Origin: Kudoa neothunni
Lineage: Eukaryota; Cnidaria
Reading direction: 5' to 3'
NCBI GenBank assembly: GCA_964304625.1
Contig: OZ199838.1
Coordinates: 16,368,001-16,432,000, forward strand
Length of the DNA stretch: 64,000 nt
Below the pieces are notes generated by a model, which made no database searches, was not told the DNA's origin, and saw nothing but the letters and a program-made list of their open reading frames with translations. Of this stretch, positions 12,294 to 24,033 are shown in pieces (the stretch's first letter is position 1; every line of letters starts with the position of its first letter). A program made the position numbers and the translations under genes.

Positions 12294-12488
12294 GACTGGA
12301 ATTTTAGCGTGGACAGTCGTCGTGAATGTTCGGATTATCCATTCATTAAACTGCTTTAAAATTTGTGTTTTCTTACTAACTATCTTTTTCACTTTTAATG
12401 CAATGTGTTTTAATATTAGTCTTGGTCGTGATAATAAAAATGTTTGGTGTAACGAACAATGGCGAGTTTTTACGAACAGCGTATAAAA
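12294..12488. promoter_or_regulatory. Shared divergent promoter region, RPL11 / V-ATPase E
   Basis: Only 195 bp separate the two start codons, which point away from each other. The region must hold both promoters unless the transcripts have distant 5' exons. No TATA or initiator can be assigned with confidence. Confidence 0.45.
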
Positions 12489-13511
12489 ATGAACATGTCA
12501 GAGGGCGATGTCCAAAAACAAGTACTACATCAATCGTTTTATCGGTTGTGAGTGCTTATTAGATTGAACACATGATTGCGTTTATTCAACAAGAGGCTAA
12601 GGAACGTGTTCAAGAGATTGAAGCAAAAGTAGCCATAACTTTAGTGATATGGCGTGTTTTTGAATCTGGGAACTGGTTAGGCTGAGGAAGAATTTAACAT
12701 TGAGAAAGGACGTTTGGTCCAACAAGAACGTATGCGTTTGATGAACGTGTATGAGAAAAAAGTGAAACAGATTACAATGCTTCAAAAAATGTACTCACAC
12801 TCGTCTTCTAAACCACCAAATATTAAACTATTTGTTCATCTATTTGTAGACATGAGTCGCGTTGTTTGAACCAATGCCGTCTCTCCAAACTCAAATGTCA
12901 ACAAGATATTATATCTGTATTTGTTTTTGAAGCAGTTAACCATTTGAACAATAAAAAATGTAGAATCTGCTGAACATAATTCGGGAAAAGTTGGCACTTG
13001 TGTCTAAAGATAAGGATAAATACAAAGAGATTCTTAAAAAACTTATTCTTCAAGTAAAAATCTACGGTTCAATTCGTAGATGATATTGAGATTGAATTGG
13101 TAGGCCTCGTTTCAACTCATGGAATCTGAAGTGGAGTTGTTTTGTCTTCAAGAAGATTTGGATGTGGTGAAATCGTTGGTTCCTGATGTTTGCGCAGAGT
13201 TCGTTAAATTGGGAGGTGGAAATATTAAATTTAAAGTCAATGAAACAAATTTTCTACCCTCGCATGTGTAATAATCTACTTTTTTTTGTTGAATTGAATT
13301 ATTCTTAGCTATGGCGGAATTGAACTCATGTCTAAGTTTGGAGAGGTTCGAGTGAATAACACTCTCGCTGCTCGTCTTGAATTGATTAGCAGTCAGGTAA
13401 TACTGTTGTTGTTTGGTGGCTATTTCTAATATTGCGTTGTGTATTCAGAAAATCCCCCACATAAGGAACATTCTTTTTGGTGAAAACCCCAGGAGAAAAT
13501 TTGACAATTAG
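12489..13511 (+). CDS. ATP6V1E: V-type proton ATPase subunit E
   Basis: Peripheral-stalk subunit of the V1 sector, which with subunit G holds the catalytic head against the membrane ring that pumps protons into endosomes and lysosomes. Eight exons with clean GT-AG sites join in frame. The start peptide [11 protein letters not shown] matches the family N-terminus. Then come [29 protein letters not shown] with YEKKVKQI in the long N-terminal helix, YGGIELMS and [14 protein letters not shown], and the end [11 protein letters not shown] at 13511. All parts of the roughly 226-residue family are represented. Introns are about 40-70 bp. The 13-bp minisatellite begins about 90 bp after the stop. Confidence 0.95.
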
Positions 13512-13603
13512 TTGTTCCGCACTTTTTATTATCTTTATTGTTTTTGAATATATTTAAACAATCATCAATCTTTTTTTCTATTTGTCGCGTTCTTTTGAGA
13601 AAA

Positions 13604-14690
13604 TTATTCTTATTAATTATTCTTATTAATTTTTCTTATTAATTATTCTTATTAATTTTTCTTATTAATTATTCTTATCAATTATTCTTATTAATTATTC
13701 TTATTAATTTTTCTTATTAATTTTTCTTATTAATTATTCTTATCAATTATTCTTATTAATTATTCTTATTAATTTTTCTTATTAATTATTCTTATCAATT
13801 ATTCTTATCAATTATTCTTACCAATTATTCTTATTAATTTTTCTTATTAATTATTCTTATTAATTTTTCTTATTAATTTTTCTTATTAATTATTCTTATC
13901 AATTATTCTTATTAATTATTCTTATTAATTTTTCTTATTAATTATTCTTATTAATTATTCTTATCAATTATTCTTATCAATTATTCTTATCAATTATTCT
14001 TATTAATTTTTTCTTATTAATTATTCTTACCAATTATTCTTATTAATTTTTCTTATTAATTATTCTTATCAATTATTCTTATCAATTATTCTTACCAATT
14101 ATTCTTATTAATTATTCTTATTAATTATTCTTATCAATTATTCTTATTAATTTTTCTTATTAATTATTCTTATTAATTATTCTTACCAATTATTCTTATT
14201 AATTATTCTTATCAATTATTCTTATTAATTATTCTTATTAATTATTCTTACCAATTATTCTTATTAATTATTCTTATCAATTATTCTTACCAATTATTCT
14301 TATTAATTATTCTTACCAATTATTCTTACCAATTATTCTTATTAATTATTCTTACCAATTATTCTTATTAATTTTTCTTATTAATTATTCTTATCAATTA
14401 TTCTTATTAATTATTCTTATTAATTATTCTTATTAATTTTTCTTATTAATTATTCTTATTAATTATTCTTATTAATTTTTCTTATTAATTATTCTTATTA
14501 ATTATTCTTATTAATTTTTCTTAATTTTTCTTATTAATTTTTCTTATTAATTATTCTTATCAATTATTCTTATTAATTATTCTTACCAATTATTCTTATT
14601 AATTATTCTTACCAATTATTCTTATTAATTATTCTTACCAATTATTCTTATCAATTATTCTTATTAATTATTCTTATCAATTATTCTTAT
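13604..14690. repeat. 13-bp minisatellite, about 84 copies
   Basis: Tandem array with consensus TTCTTATTAATTA. Units vary at the last base (A or T) and in the TATTAA core (TATCAA, TACCAA). Variant units are interspersed rather than in blocks. One strand is strongly pyrimidine-biased. It lies directly downstream of V-ATPase E. Confidence 0.95.
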
Positions 14691-17648
14691 GGTAAGTAGT
14701 ACCCCCTAGAATAACTAAGATATTACAAAAGTGATTTCATTAGTGTGTTAAGTTAGTTTTTTTTTAATTTCTGATGAGTATATCCTATATTTATTGAATT
14801 CACTTATTTGGAAATATACTAGCGGTAACATGTTTTAAAGGTTGAAAATGACGTTTTCCGTACTACTAATATATTCGGGGGTTTCAGGCATGAACCACTT
14901 GCGCCTTGCGTCCTAGTCGGCCAAAGAAATCTTGTTTAATATTCTAATACTATAATACTCTTATACGTCATGAAACGTCGTTTTTAATGCTGAAATGCTG
15001 GTGATTTTTTAAAGAAATTTCTGAATTCATTCCTTGGTTTTTATTTAAAATTTGTATATTTTATGTATAATAAATTTAGAAGAAATATTTATATTTTCTA
15101 ATTCTCAAATTTTGAGAGTAGGTGACCATCTTTTATCTAACTATGAGATTTTCGTTCAAAATTTAATGTATAAAGGTTTCAAATAACTCTATTTCTTAAA
15201 CAAAGCTTCTTTTTGAAATAGAATTCGAAAAGGTTTGCTCTGTATCCACCACAGTAATGAGTAATGAAAAAAATTTTATATCCGTTAATATTCAACGCTT
15301 AGAGTTGATAGATAAGTGATAAGTGGTGAAATTTAAAAAACCGAATTCGTTTTGAATATTAGCGTTATTTTCAATAGAGTGTAACGGAAATTTATGAGAT
15401 TCCGCCTAGAAGAAATCACAAATCAATAAGTCGTCATAAATAAGCATGGTAAGGAAAGAAAATCTCAATTTAATTATTTTTAAATTTACTCATCTACAAA
15501 ATTTTTATGAATTGTGAGGCTAATGAAAACAACACTTAGAGAATTTTGCGAATAGTAGTTTCTTTTGAGTTGAGATTGCTACTCAAATATTTTAAATTTA
15601 AAAATTTATTATTGATAATAATTTTTAATCCAGTTAATAGAGTTTTTAAAAAAAATTTTAAAGTATATTATTATGTGTAAGCAATATAAATTTGAATTAC
15701 GCTCAGCATCTTAAAGCCCCAAATACAACCCCGCCAAAACAATTCTCGAGGGTCCAATATTAAAAATTCTAAAATCATGCCCTTTTGGATATTTAATAAA
15801 GCTGAGATATCTAACCATCATACTTTGGTTTAAATTTTCCATCAAAATTCAAAGTATTAGGCCGAAGGTTATAAAACAAACATTAATGAGCTTCCAAAAA
15901 ACAAACGAAATTATGTACAACTAATTAAAAATATATTAATTATTATTATTAATTATTATTGGTGCAAAGATTAGTTTATAAATCGCCTCGTAAAATATTA
16001 AATACATATTTCAATACATTTCATTAAATAAATAATTTTAAGTAAAATTCATATCGTTTACTTTTGTTTATTCTACTACCCAAAACATTGCATTTGCTAT
16101 GTAAGTGCAGACGAATTCGTGCGAAACTCAAATTCAACTAAAAAGTAGAGTATGAATAAAGCATTTTCTTGACAATTTTTAAAAGATCCACTAACTATCA
16201 TTTGGACAAATAAGTGTATATATAACCAAATTTAATGAACCAACTATGATGATATAACGTTCAATCTCACCAGCGAATTCTATTAAAAGATATCTTTATA
16301 AAATTTTATTTTCGAGGAAATAAAAAATAGTTCCACACATTAGTGGAATCAGCGTTATAAAATCTTAGTTATTCTATGAGATATTCATTACCGTAAGAAT
16401 AACCACTGTCTTGACTTATTAGTGCTACTATTTTAGTATTTTATTTTGGTTGATAATTAAGTTACTTATTTAAATCAATTAAAACGAAAAATTATTAAGC
16501 TAACATTATTTGTAAACTATTTGGACTTTTCGAAACAATCCGAGGTATATGGCATTAAAAGGAAGACACGTGCGATTAACTCAATACAGTCAAAATCGCC
16601 TATACACAACGTACACAACGTCGTTTTTGGGGTCAAATGGATCTCACTTTTTCATTGTTTATTTAAGTTTATAAAATCATTTCGGTTCCAATTTTATAAT
16701 AAAAAATAATTCTATTGACGGAATAAGGAAAAAATCTAAGAATACTGCAAAGTCGATATTTTACGACTGTATCCGATATCACAAATTATGTTGTATCTAC
16801 GTATATATTGAAAAACAATTAGTTTTCATACTCGTAACAATATGTATTTAAGTTAATTAACTATAATAAAATATTTGAGGAAGAAAGCTATTTATATTGC
16901 TTTACAAGTAACTCATACATTATACATTACACATTACACATTACACATTACGTAAAGGAGTGGTTAATTAATTATAATTGACTAATTTTATTAACTTTTA
17001 GTTTATATATCGCATACAATAATTTTTTATTCTTTATGGATTAATAAAGAACGACAGGCATTATTTACTCTCTTTGTAGCCGAAAAATATATACCCTCAA
17101 AATAAAAATGGAGTAGAAATGTACTCCGCGTTTATATTTCACTAAATTATCTAAATAAAAGTTAGTATCGACAGAAAAAAATGTGAGGAAAATTATTCGT
17201 TTGAATTGCGCAAAATTACATGTTCATATATTACTTTGAAGTATGATTGTATTTCTAGGTTTATTTTTTTATTTAATAAAATAATTTAACTACTTTATGT
17301 TAATTTATCTTCTTATAAACAACACGATATAATATTACCAAGTGATAACAAATAGTGATTATTTCATACAACAGTTTTCACATGTGTTTTTGAATACCCT
17401 CCACAATACGAAACTATGAAAAATGAATAACATTCATTCATTCACTTATAAATTGAACAATCTGTGTAAAAGTCATCATAGTCTGAGGAGTTATGGCTGT
17501 ATTCAGGTAAAGATATGCTTATATCGACATCGCGCTTGCGAAATGTATGCATCATATTTAGTTATTTATTCAATATTTACTCGATAGAACTCTCCAAAAA
17601 TTTAAAAACTTGTATAAAATAATTTTTACTTTTATTTCACAGAAGAAA
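14691..17648. other. Long AT-rich intergenic stretch
   Basis: About 3 kb without a supported gene. Includes a short (ACATT)n array at about 16920-16950. The open frame at 16521-16709 has no ATG, domain or splice support. Confidence 0.4.
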
Positions 17649-17675
17649 ATCGTAGGGTCCATGGGATCCTACGAT
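17649..17675. repeat. 12-bp inverted repeat with 3-nt loop
   Basis: ATCGTAGGGTCC and GGATCCTACGAT flank ATG; all twelve positions pair, with one G-T. It stands out from AT-rich surroundings. Confidence 0.55.
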
Positions 17676-17799
17676 TACGACGTGGTGTAAGTAATTGTTG
17701 TTTTAGGTTGGAAAAAAATTTCACATGATTTTTGAACAAAGATTATGAGACTGTATCGCATTTATGAGGAATAATATTGGTTGTTAACCTATTTTTAAT

Positions 17800-17868
17800 C
17801 ACAGATGAACTGTAGATTGTTCCAACATTTGTGTTGGGGTTCAATCGACCCCACACACGCTTGGAGGG
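17800..17868 (-). mobile_element. piggyBac-like terminus (single end)
   Basis: Read on the minus strand this begins at a TTAA target (17869-17872) with CCCTCCAAGCGTGTG, then GGGGTCGATTGAACCCC, an internal palindrome typical of piggyBac-type ends. No partner end was identified, so the other boundary is unknown. Confidence 0.4.
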
Positions 17869-17875
17869 TTAAAAA

Positions 17876-18974
17876 CTTAAAAGTTTGTATTTGAAAATCA
17901 TTTTATAACAAATAATAGAATTCGGATGTTGCGCACTAAAATTCAATCATCGTGTGGAGTTTTTCGACGAATATTGAGGGATAATTTTAGACGCTATTAA
18001 ATATAACATTACTTTAAAAATAAAACGTGTTATTGGGAGATTTTTTAATTTAAGGAATATACAAAATTAACGTTTCTAACATGCTTAACTATTTTTTTAT
18101 TTAAAAAATGAATAAATATTAATTTATTAGACAATAGAAACTAAATTATTGTTCTATGAAGCGAATCAGCTATCTTTGTATAGTTCTAAATTTGTTTCAC
18201 ATTAATACATTGATAAATTAAAATTTCATTACATATCGTTTTTTAATATAAGATTTGTTTATCATATTCTAATTTTTAAAATGTAATCCAATAATTATTT
18301 TTATATTTAATATGAACAATTCATATGGATAATGCTAGTAATGTGCATGTCACTGAAATATTATCAATGGAAAACTATTAATTTAATTTCTACTTACACA
18401 TTTATTTCTTTTAAAAATATATCATTAAATAATTAATATCATTGATCAAATTTATGATGAACAAAATATACGTGATCCGGTAGATTCTACAAAGGATCTC
18501 CTCAACAGATTTCGATTTAATAAATTAAATAAAATCGATATTTATTTATTTATTGGCAATCAGCTAAGAAGTATTATCACCAAAATTTTCCAAAAGGTTA
18601 TAAAAATATATTATGGTGTAGGTGGATAAAATCATCGCCAATGAACTCTCCTTGAAATGTTAATTAGAATGGTTAAATTAACCAATGATAGATATGTATA
18701 ACATTTTGTTTCAAATTATTCATAGACCATATAAATTTCGAAATATTTCTTAGATTTGGCTTTGCGCGTGCGCAATATATCATGAATCATAATATTCATG
18801 TTTTAATCTTTTAAATATTCGAAATATTGTGAATGATGATTCGTCAATGCTTTTGTCAATTTTTGAAATACACGTCATTTGAAAATCAAACAAATTATTA
18901 CAGGACACGAAAGAATTTCGTTACAATTGTACATGTTAAAGCAATTACGTGCTTCTACGAATTGAAATTGTAAG
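17876..18974. other. AT-rich intergenic stretch
   Basis: No gene seen. An isolated TGCGCGTGCGCA-type motif at about 18764-18775 resembles those at gene starts elsewhere in the window, but no coding exon was found next to it. Confidence 0.35.
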
Positions 18975-19110
18975 GAGTGGTCACGAATGGGGTTCGAACC
19001 TGCGAGTATAACTCGAGCATAACTTAAGTATAAGTTAAGTATAATTTATGTATAGCTTATGTATAAAGGCGGCGGCGGCGGCGCTGTACCACCACTCAGA
19101 TGCTGATTGT
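18975..19110 (-). repeat. tRNA-like element, probably SINE-derived
   Basis: On the minus strand, TGAGTGGTGGTACAGC resembles a Pol III box A, and about 90 bases later GGTTCGAACCCC matches box B. The outer GAGTGGT and ACCACTC can pair. The T-arm does not form a proper 5-bp stem, and a (GCC)n run and an AT-rich stretch separate the boxes, so it is not a working tRNA gene. Confidence 0.3.
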
Positions 19111-19738
19111 GCATACATTAGCTATGGTCACATCCCCTATACACCCAACCGTTACAGAAATATTTATTTTTTATTAATTCGAAGCCTCAATTTTGAAATA
19201 TCTTAATGATTTTAAAGTAGTCATTTATATAGGATACAGTAGATTATTCCAACGAGGGCGAATTAACTTAATAAAATATCTAAAATATAATGTATTGTTA
19301 GCGCGAATTTTGATAAATATTATAAAAAGGTGTACTTTTTTATACATTCAATTAATATGATTTTTAATTTTAATAATAACTTTATTATAAACACTATATT
19401 TTCTACTACAGATGAGCTATATATTTAAATTATGTGAGTACAGAAGATAATATTTAAATCTTACGTGATCAAAAAACTTTATTGCCCCGAGTTCCTCGAA
19501 CTCTAATAGAAAAACGACCCCATATTGCGTGATATTACATTATATGTTAATTAGAAAAAAATTTTTAAAATATTAATAGCGTCAAGTGGATAAAAAATAT
19601 AAACTAAAAAGAAAAGCACACCTAAGTCGATTCATTAAATTTTTCAAAGTTACCATTAAGATATAAGACATGTTAAAAATCTTTAAATTAAACAGAATAC
19701 TAGAAAACCAAATTGAATAACAAAGAAAAATGAAAAAA

Positions 19739-21476
19739 TCAGTCAAAATAGTCAGCGATATCGATATCTGGATCGAGAAGATGCTCCTTGAGTGAATGCA
19801 AATTGGTTTGATTGAGTATGAGGTTTTCGAAGGTTTCAGCAAGTTCAAACGTTTGGTCGCATTTTCCAATAAATAATGCGCCGATCATACGATCGTTCAC
19901 AACCACACACCGGATATACTCACATTTCTGTTTATCAACTCGCAACAAAATTTCAGTGTCATCACTGGCATTCTCCTCTATGTTGTATTTGCCAAGTAGT
20001 ATGGCAGTGAGACCGAAAATTCTGGTAAAATGTGAAAATATTTCAAACTGAATGGGGACCATAGAAGTGATTGCAGATAGTTGGCGTTGGCTGATAATTT
20101 CGGCCACTCTCAAACCCATGTATCTAGCTTGACCCCAAAGACGTTTCTGAAACCAACAATTCACTCTATCATTTTCAGTCGAACTAAGAGGGGGTAACTG
20201 AACACAACAACAATCTCCAGCAGCATACACATCTTCGATGGAGGATCGCATTAAATGGTTCACCTATTTGGTTGAGATGTTAATATTTGAAAAAAAAACA
20301 CTTCATCTATATACCTTGATTGCGCCAACAGAATCTTTCTCCAATTCCAACCCTTCAGCCACTTTAATGTCAGTGTTTGGTACAACTCCAATAGCAACAA
20401 TAATGACGTCAGTAGAAAGCTGTTCTCCAGTTGACAGAGTGAGGGTGTATTTGTGTGAATCAGTATTCTCGTTGGCCGACACTTTTGTGATTTCAGTTTC
20501 TAGTTTGATGTCAATGGTTTTGTCAGTTTTTTGTTTCATAATATGTTTGAAATCGATGTGTTTGTGCCAATTGGGGCCCAGCGAATAGCCAAACTCTAAA
20601 AAATAGCATAACTATTCGTCGAAAAAAACCTAAAAAACAACTTTCTCTCAAGTAGGCATCAAAGTGATCAAATTTAATGATCTCCCCCTTGGCGGGATGA
20701 GATGTGGTCTCAATCTTTTCATTCTTGTCACGAGCTTTGCAGTTCACATAATCTTGCAAAAAGAGAGAGGTAGCTTCATCGTAGAAAGCATGCCCAATAT
20801 TTTTACTTCGAGCTATCCAAGTAATAGAGCAATGTTCTAAAGTGTATCTAGATCAGGTAGTATAGATCAAATGAAGAGATTTGACCGGTGGAAAATTACA
20901 TCAATTCCAACGCGATCCCACCATTTCCAACAATACAAACTTTGTTTGAATTTTCCAACGCCTTAACGAATTGATCCGCGCTATCTCTATCACGGAGAAA
21001 AATAGCCCCTCTAATGTTGAAAGGTAGAGTTTTAGGACGCGCCCCTGTGCAAATAACCAATTTTCTGTAATTGATAATGGTTTTTTTATCCGACACAACC
21101 TTACCATCAACTGTCATACTTACGCTTACTGTATGCTCTAAATTTCAGGTGTCGATCAAACTATGTAAAGCGCACACAAAGATGTACTTTTAGGAAATAT
21201 TTCCTCTAGGAAACCACTTACAAACTTGAAATTTTTATATTTTCCAAACACTCCGTCACAGCTCTCAATTACTGGCGTGATTTCGTTGAGCGTTTGAGTT
21301 ATTTTGCAGTTGATTTTAGCCATTTTAATGTAATCACAAGGTGAGATAAGAATAACTTTTTCGTCATTTTTCTCAATACATCCTGTGGAGTACAACTGAT
21401 CGATACATGAAACCCCTGTTATACCCCCTCCTACGATCAAATAATCACATTTCAGTGCATCATTATCCATATGCAT
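19739..21476 (-). CDS. PYROXD1: Pyridine nucleotide-disulphide oxidoreductase domain protein 1
   Basis: FAD- and NAD(P)H-dependent oxidoreductase of the nucleus/cytoplasm, known to protect the tRNA ligase complex from oxidation. The N-terminal exon has the FAD-binding glycine motif in CDYLIVGGGITGVSC. An intron of about 50 bp starting at GTACAT near 21185 keeps frame into VSMTVDGKVV, followed by LVICTGARPK and the second Rossmann motif VCIVGNGGIALEL near 20900. Later exons have IIVAIGVVPNTD, then DVYAAGDCCCVQLPPLSS. The protein ends LLDPDIDIADYFD at 19739, nearly identical to the family C-terminus. A start at 21476 (or the next Met two codons on) fits. TGTGCGTGCGCC lies about 46 bp upstream. 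Confidence 0.95.
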
Positions 21477-21539
21477 TGCTATTGTTGTTAAAAATGCACA
21501 AGTTAATGTGGTATTTTTATGTGTGCGTGCGCCAGGTCT

Positions 21540-22659
21540 TGAGAAGAAAATACATTGATGTAGTTGGTATTGTCAAATTTGTATTACATTTTGTTCTAGA
21601 CCATTCTAATTTAAAATTAAATATAATCTCTGTTTTTGTATACAATAGAAAATTTCTGGAATTTTTTTATGTATTAGGAGACAATTTAATCAGCAACAAC
21701 ATAATAATGAAAACATTCTTTTCTTATAAAATTCCACGTCATTAGACAGTATTTTTTTAATTTAACATCATACTAAAATATGTTTTATTTTAATCCATAT
21801 TTATTATTTTTTAGTGAAAAAAGTGACTTGGAGCGAGTCTGTACAAATTTAACTGGTTAACATGAATTAAATAGTTAAATTCCCCCAAGAGTTAAAGTTT
21901 GAGTTCAATTAGTATATAAATAGTTATAAATTCAATACCAATTTTAAATCGTTTTATTCATACACGTGGAATTAATTTATTAAAAATAAATTTTTTAATT
22001 GTTGATTTAATTGGTATAAATTAGAATTTTACATATTAATTGTCTATGATTCCAATTCAGTCGGATCAAAATATTCATCAGGAAATTTAAAATTAACTTA
22101 AGCTATTTAGTAATAGAATTAATCGGAAGTTAATTGCATTTTCTAAAAAGGAAATCGATTTCGCCATTGTTTCAATTTCTTTTGATCTGTACAGAAAAAT
22201 AAAGACTTCGATAAAGATAGAATTGTTCAATTTATCTAGCATTTCTTGACTTAACTCTTAAATGAGGAGGTGAGAATCCTATTTGACTTTTTTAAAATAA
22301 AATTGATACGAATAATTAATATTTTTTCGCAATATAATTAAAAAAATATTTTAATTGGCATTAATTTTTAGGTTATTTTAGTCCCACAGTTATTTCATTG
22401 TTGTTTTAAAACCAAGTTTATTCCATCTTTCATAAGAATTTTTCCACAGTATTGTGGGGATTTTATCTACTGAACACATGGTATCAAGGCAACTATAAGA
22501 CCTAGAATTTTTCGACTTTAACGACGTTGTATCTGTGGGCTCTCCAAAATTTACTAATAACTAATTCGTTCCCTTGACAAAAATAAATGTGTTGCAATCT
22601 TTTAAAACACAAAAAAAATATAACTACTCGTTATTTCATTGAATACCGTAAATACGCAC
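21540..22659. other. AT-rich intergenic stretch upstream of PYROXD1
   Basis: Open frames here (for example 21407-21745 on the plus strand) run antisense to or beyond PYROXD1 and show no domain. Nothing else is supported. Confidence 0.4.
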
Positions 22660-22765
22660 TAATCAAAACTCCCATTATTTAGTAGGAGCTTAAAATACAG
22701 AAGGGGTTACCTTGCCGTGATCAGAATTGAATTCACGAACCCCCAGTCTAAAGGCTTAATATATG
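22660..22765 (-). repeat. tRNA-derived SINE-like relic
   Basis: On the minus strand, GCCTTTAGACTGGGGGTTCG followed by GAATTCAATTC and CACGGCAAGGTAACC resembles the right half of a tRNA-derived SINE with a decayed box B. No left half or second copy was seen in the window. Confidence 0.3.
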
Positions 22766-22941
22766 TGGTATATTTCCGCTATATTTTCTAGAATATTTCT
22801 AGTACGATTTCGAAATTGTGACAAATCAATTTCTCCTTCATGCTCTTTCGATTTGTGAATTTAAAGCACCCCATAAACTAGACTTATTATACTCTCAAAA
22901 AATTAAAGTAATAAAACATTGAAAATGAGAAATTAAAATTA

Positions 22942-23274
22942 CAGTGCAACAAATAAATGACCCTTTTTATTCTTATGAAAAAACATGCAAACCTTATATG
23001 TATAAAGAATAAAGTATCAAGTACAATAAATAAATAAATATTAAATATAGTAATAATGAAAATGAAAAAAATGAAATATAGGATAAATTTTCTGTTGTTG
23101 TCATACGATAGATTATAAAGGGTTCTCTTTCGATGATGTTTGCATAATTTAATTGAGCGACTTTTCTTCTAGGACTTCTTTTATTCTCTGTTTTTTGCTT
23201 TAACTAGATTTTTTCTGAATACCCTTCCTATATGTGTTCGAACTCCGAGACGTTCGAGTTCCGAGGTTGCACTG
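22942..23274. mobile_element. pogo/Tigger-like MITE, 333 bp
   Basis: Flanked by TA on both sides (22940-22941 and 23275-23276). The left end begins CAGTGCAAC and the right end finishes GTTGCACTG. The right subterminal region repeats TTCGAACTCCGAGACGTTCG, then CGAGTTCCGAGG. No transposase coding, so it is non-autonomous. It shares the right-hand sequence with the element near 7190-7725. Confidence 0.7.
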
Positions 23275-24030
23275 TATTTAAAAGAAAAATTACAATATCT
23301 ATTAATTTGAGAGTTCTCAATAAGAGGTAAATTAAGTAACATCCAAATTGGATAGTGGAAATTTTTGCATAATGGGGTTTGTGATATACCTAAGTTTTCT
23401 AAAGGATTATATTATTCAGAGCTATCAAACTCAATAACAAGTTGGCAGAAATTCTTAAAATGTTTTTAGGAATAAGTATTTAGAAAATATTTATGAAATT
23501 ATAGACAATCTCTTTCTTTTACGGCTCGTTTATTTTTCAATGAGGCAGCTAATAATAATACTTAATGTTGCAATCTGCATGATAAATAATATTTATGTGT
23601 CACTAATTTTGACTATTTTAATTATCTCTTATTCCTAAGATGGAACGAAGGTCAGAAACACTTTAATGTAGAAAAATGTAAACATATTAAATCTGTAAGC
23701 AGCTTGTGAGTTAGAGTTGATGAGATTAAAAATTGTCATTACACAAGCATATATTCCTTTTAATATTAGGATTTTCCACGTAAATGGCCTCTGTAATAGT
23801 TTAACCAATATGAAACCTTAAAGTAAATATGAAGTTGGTTTCCAGTTTAAGGGAGTAAATTTGAAAAAACAATTGAGAACCCCTGTATTAATCTATGTTT
23901 GGATGTAAAATTATCACCCACAAATTTCTTACATATTCAATGTGATTTGATTTCGGAAAAACCTTTTGTAGATCAATTGTAACAAGGAACCGAATTAAAA
24001 AATCACATATGGAATCGCACACCTAATTTT
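23275..24030. other. AT-rich intergenic stretch
   Basis: Nothing recognised between the pogo-like MITE and the 16-bp minisatellite. Confidence 0.4.
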
Positions 24031-24033
24031 TTT

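Noticed and set aside
11728-12486. Plus-strand frames over RPL11
   Set aside because: Antisense to conserved ribosomal protein exons, with no domain of their own.
13604-14690. CRISPR-like array
   Set aside because: Units are contiguous without spacers; it is a plain minisatellite in an animal genome.
16521-16709. 62-codon plus-strand frame
   Set aside because: Starts at a non-ATG codon in AT-rich sequence and shows no domain.
18985-19010. Functional tRNA gene suggested by GGTTCGAACC
   Set aside because: Neither strand gives a paired T-arm plus acceptor at normal spacing.
19812-20588. Plus-strand frames over PYROXD1
   Set aside because: Antisense shadows of well-conserved exons.
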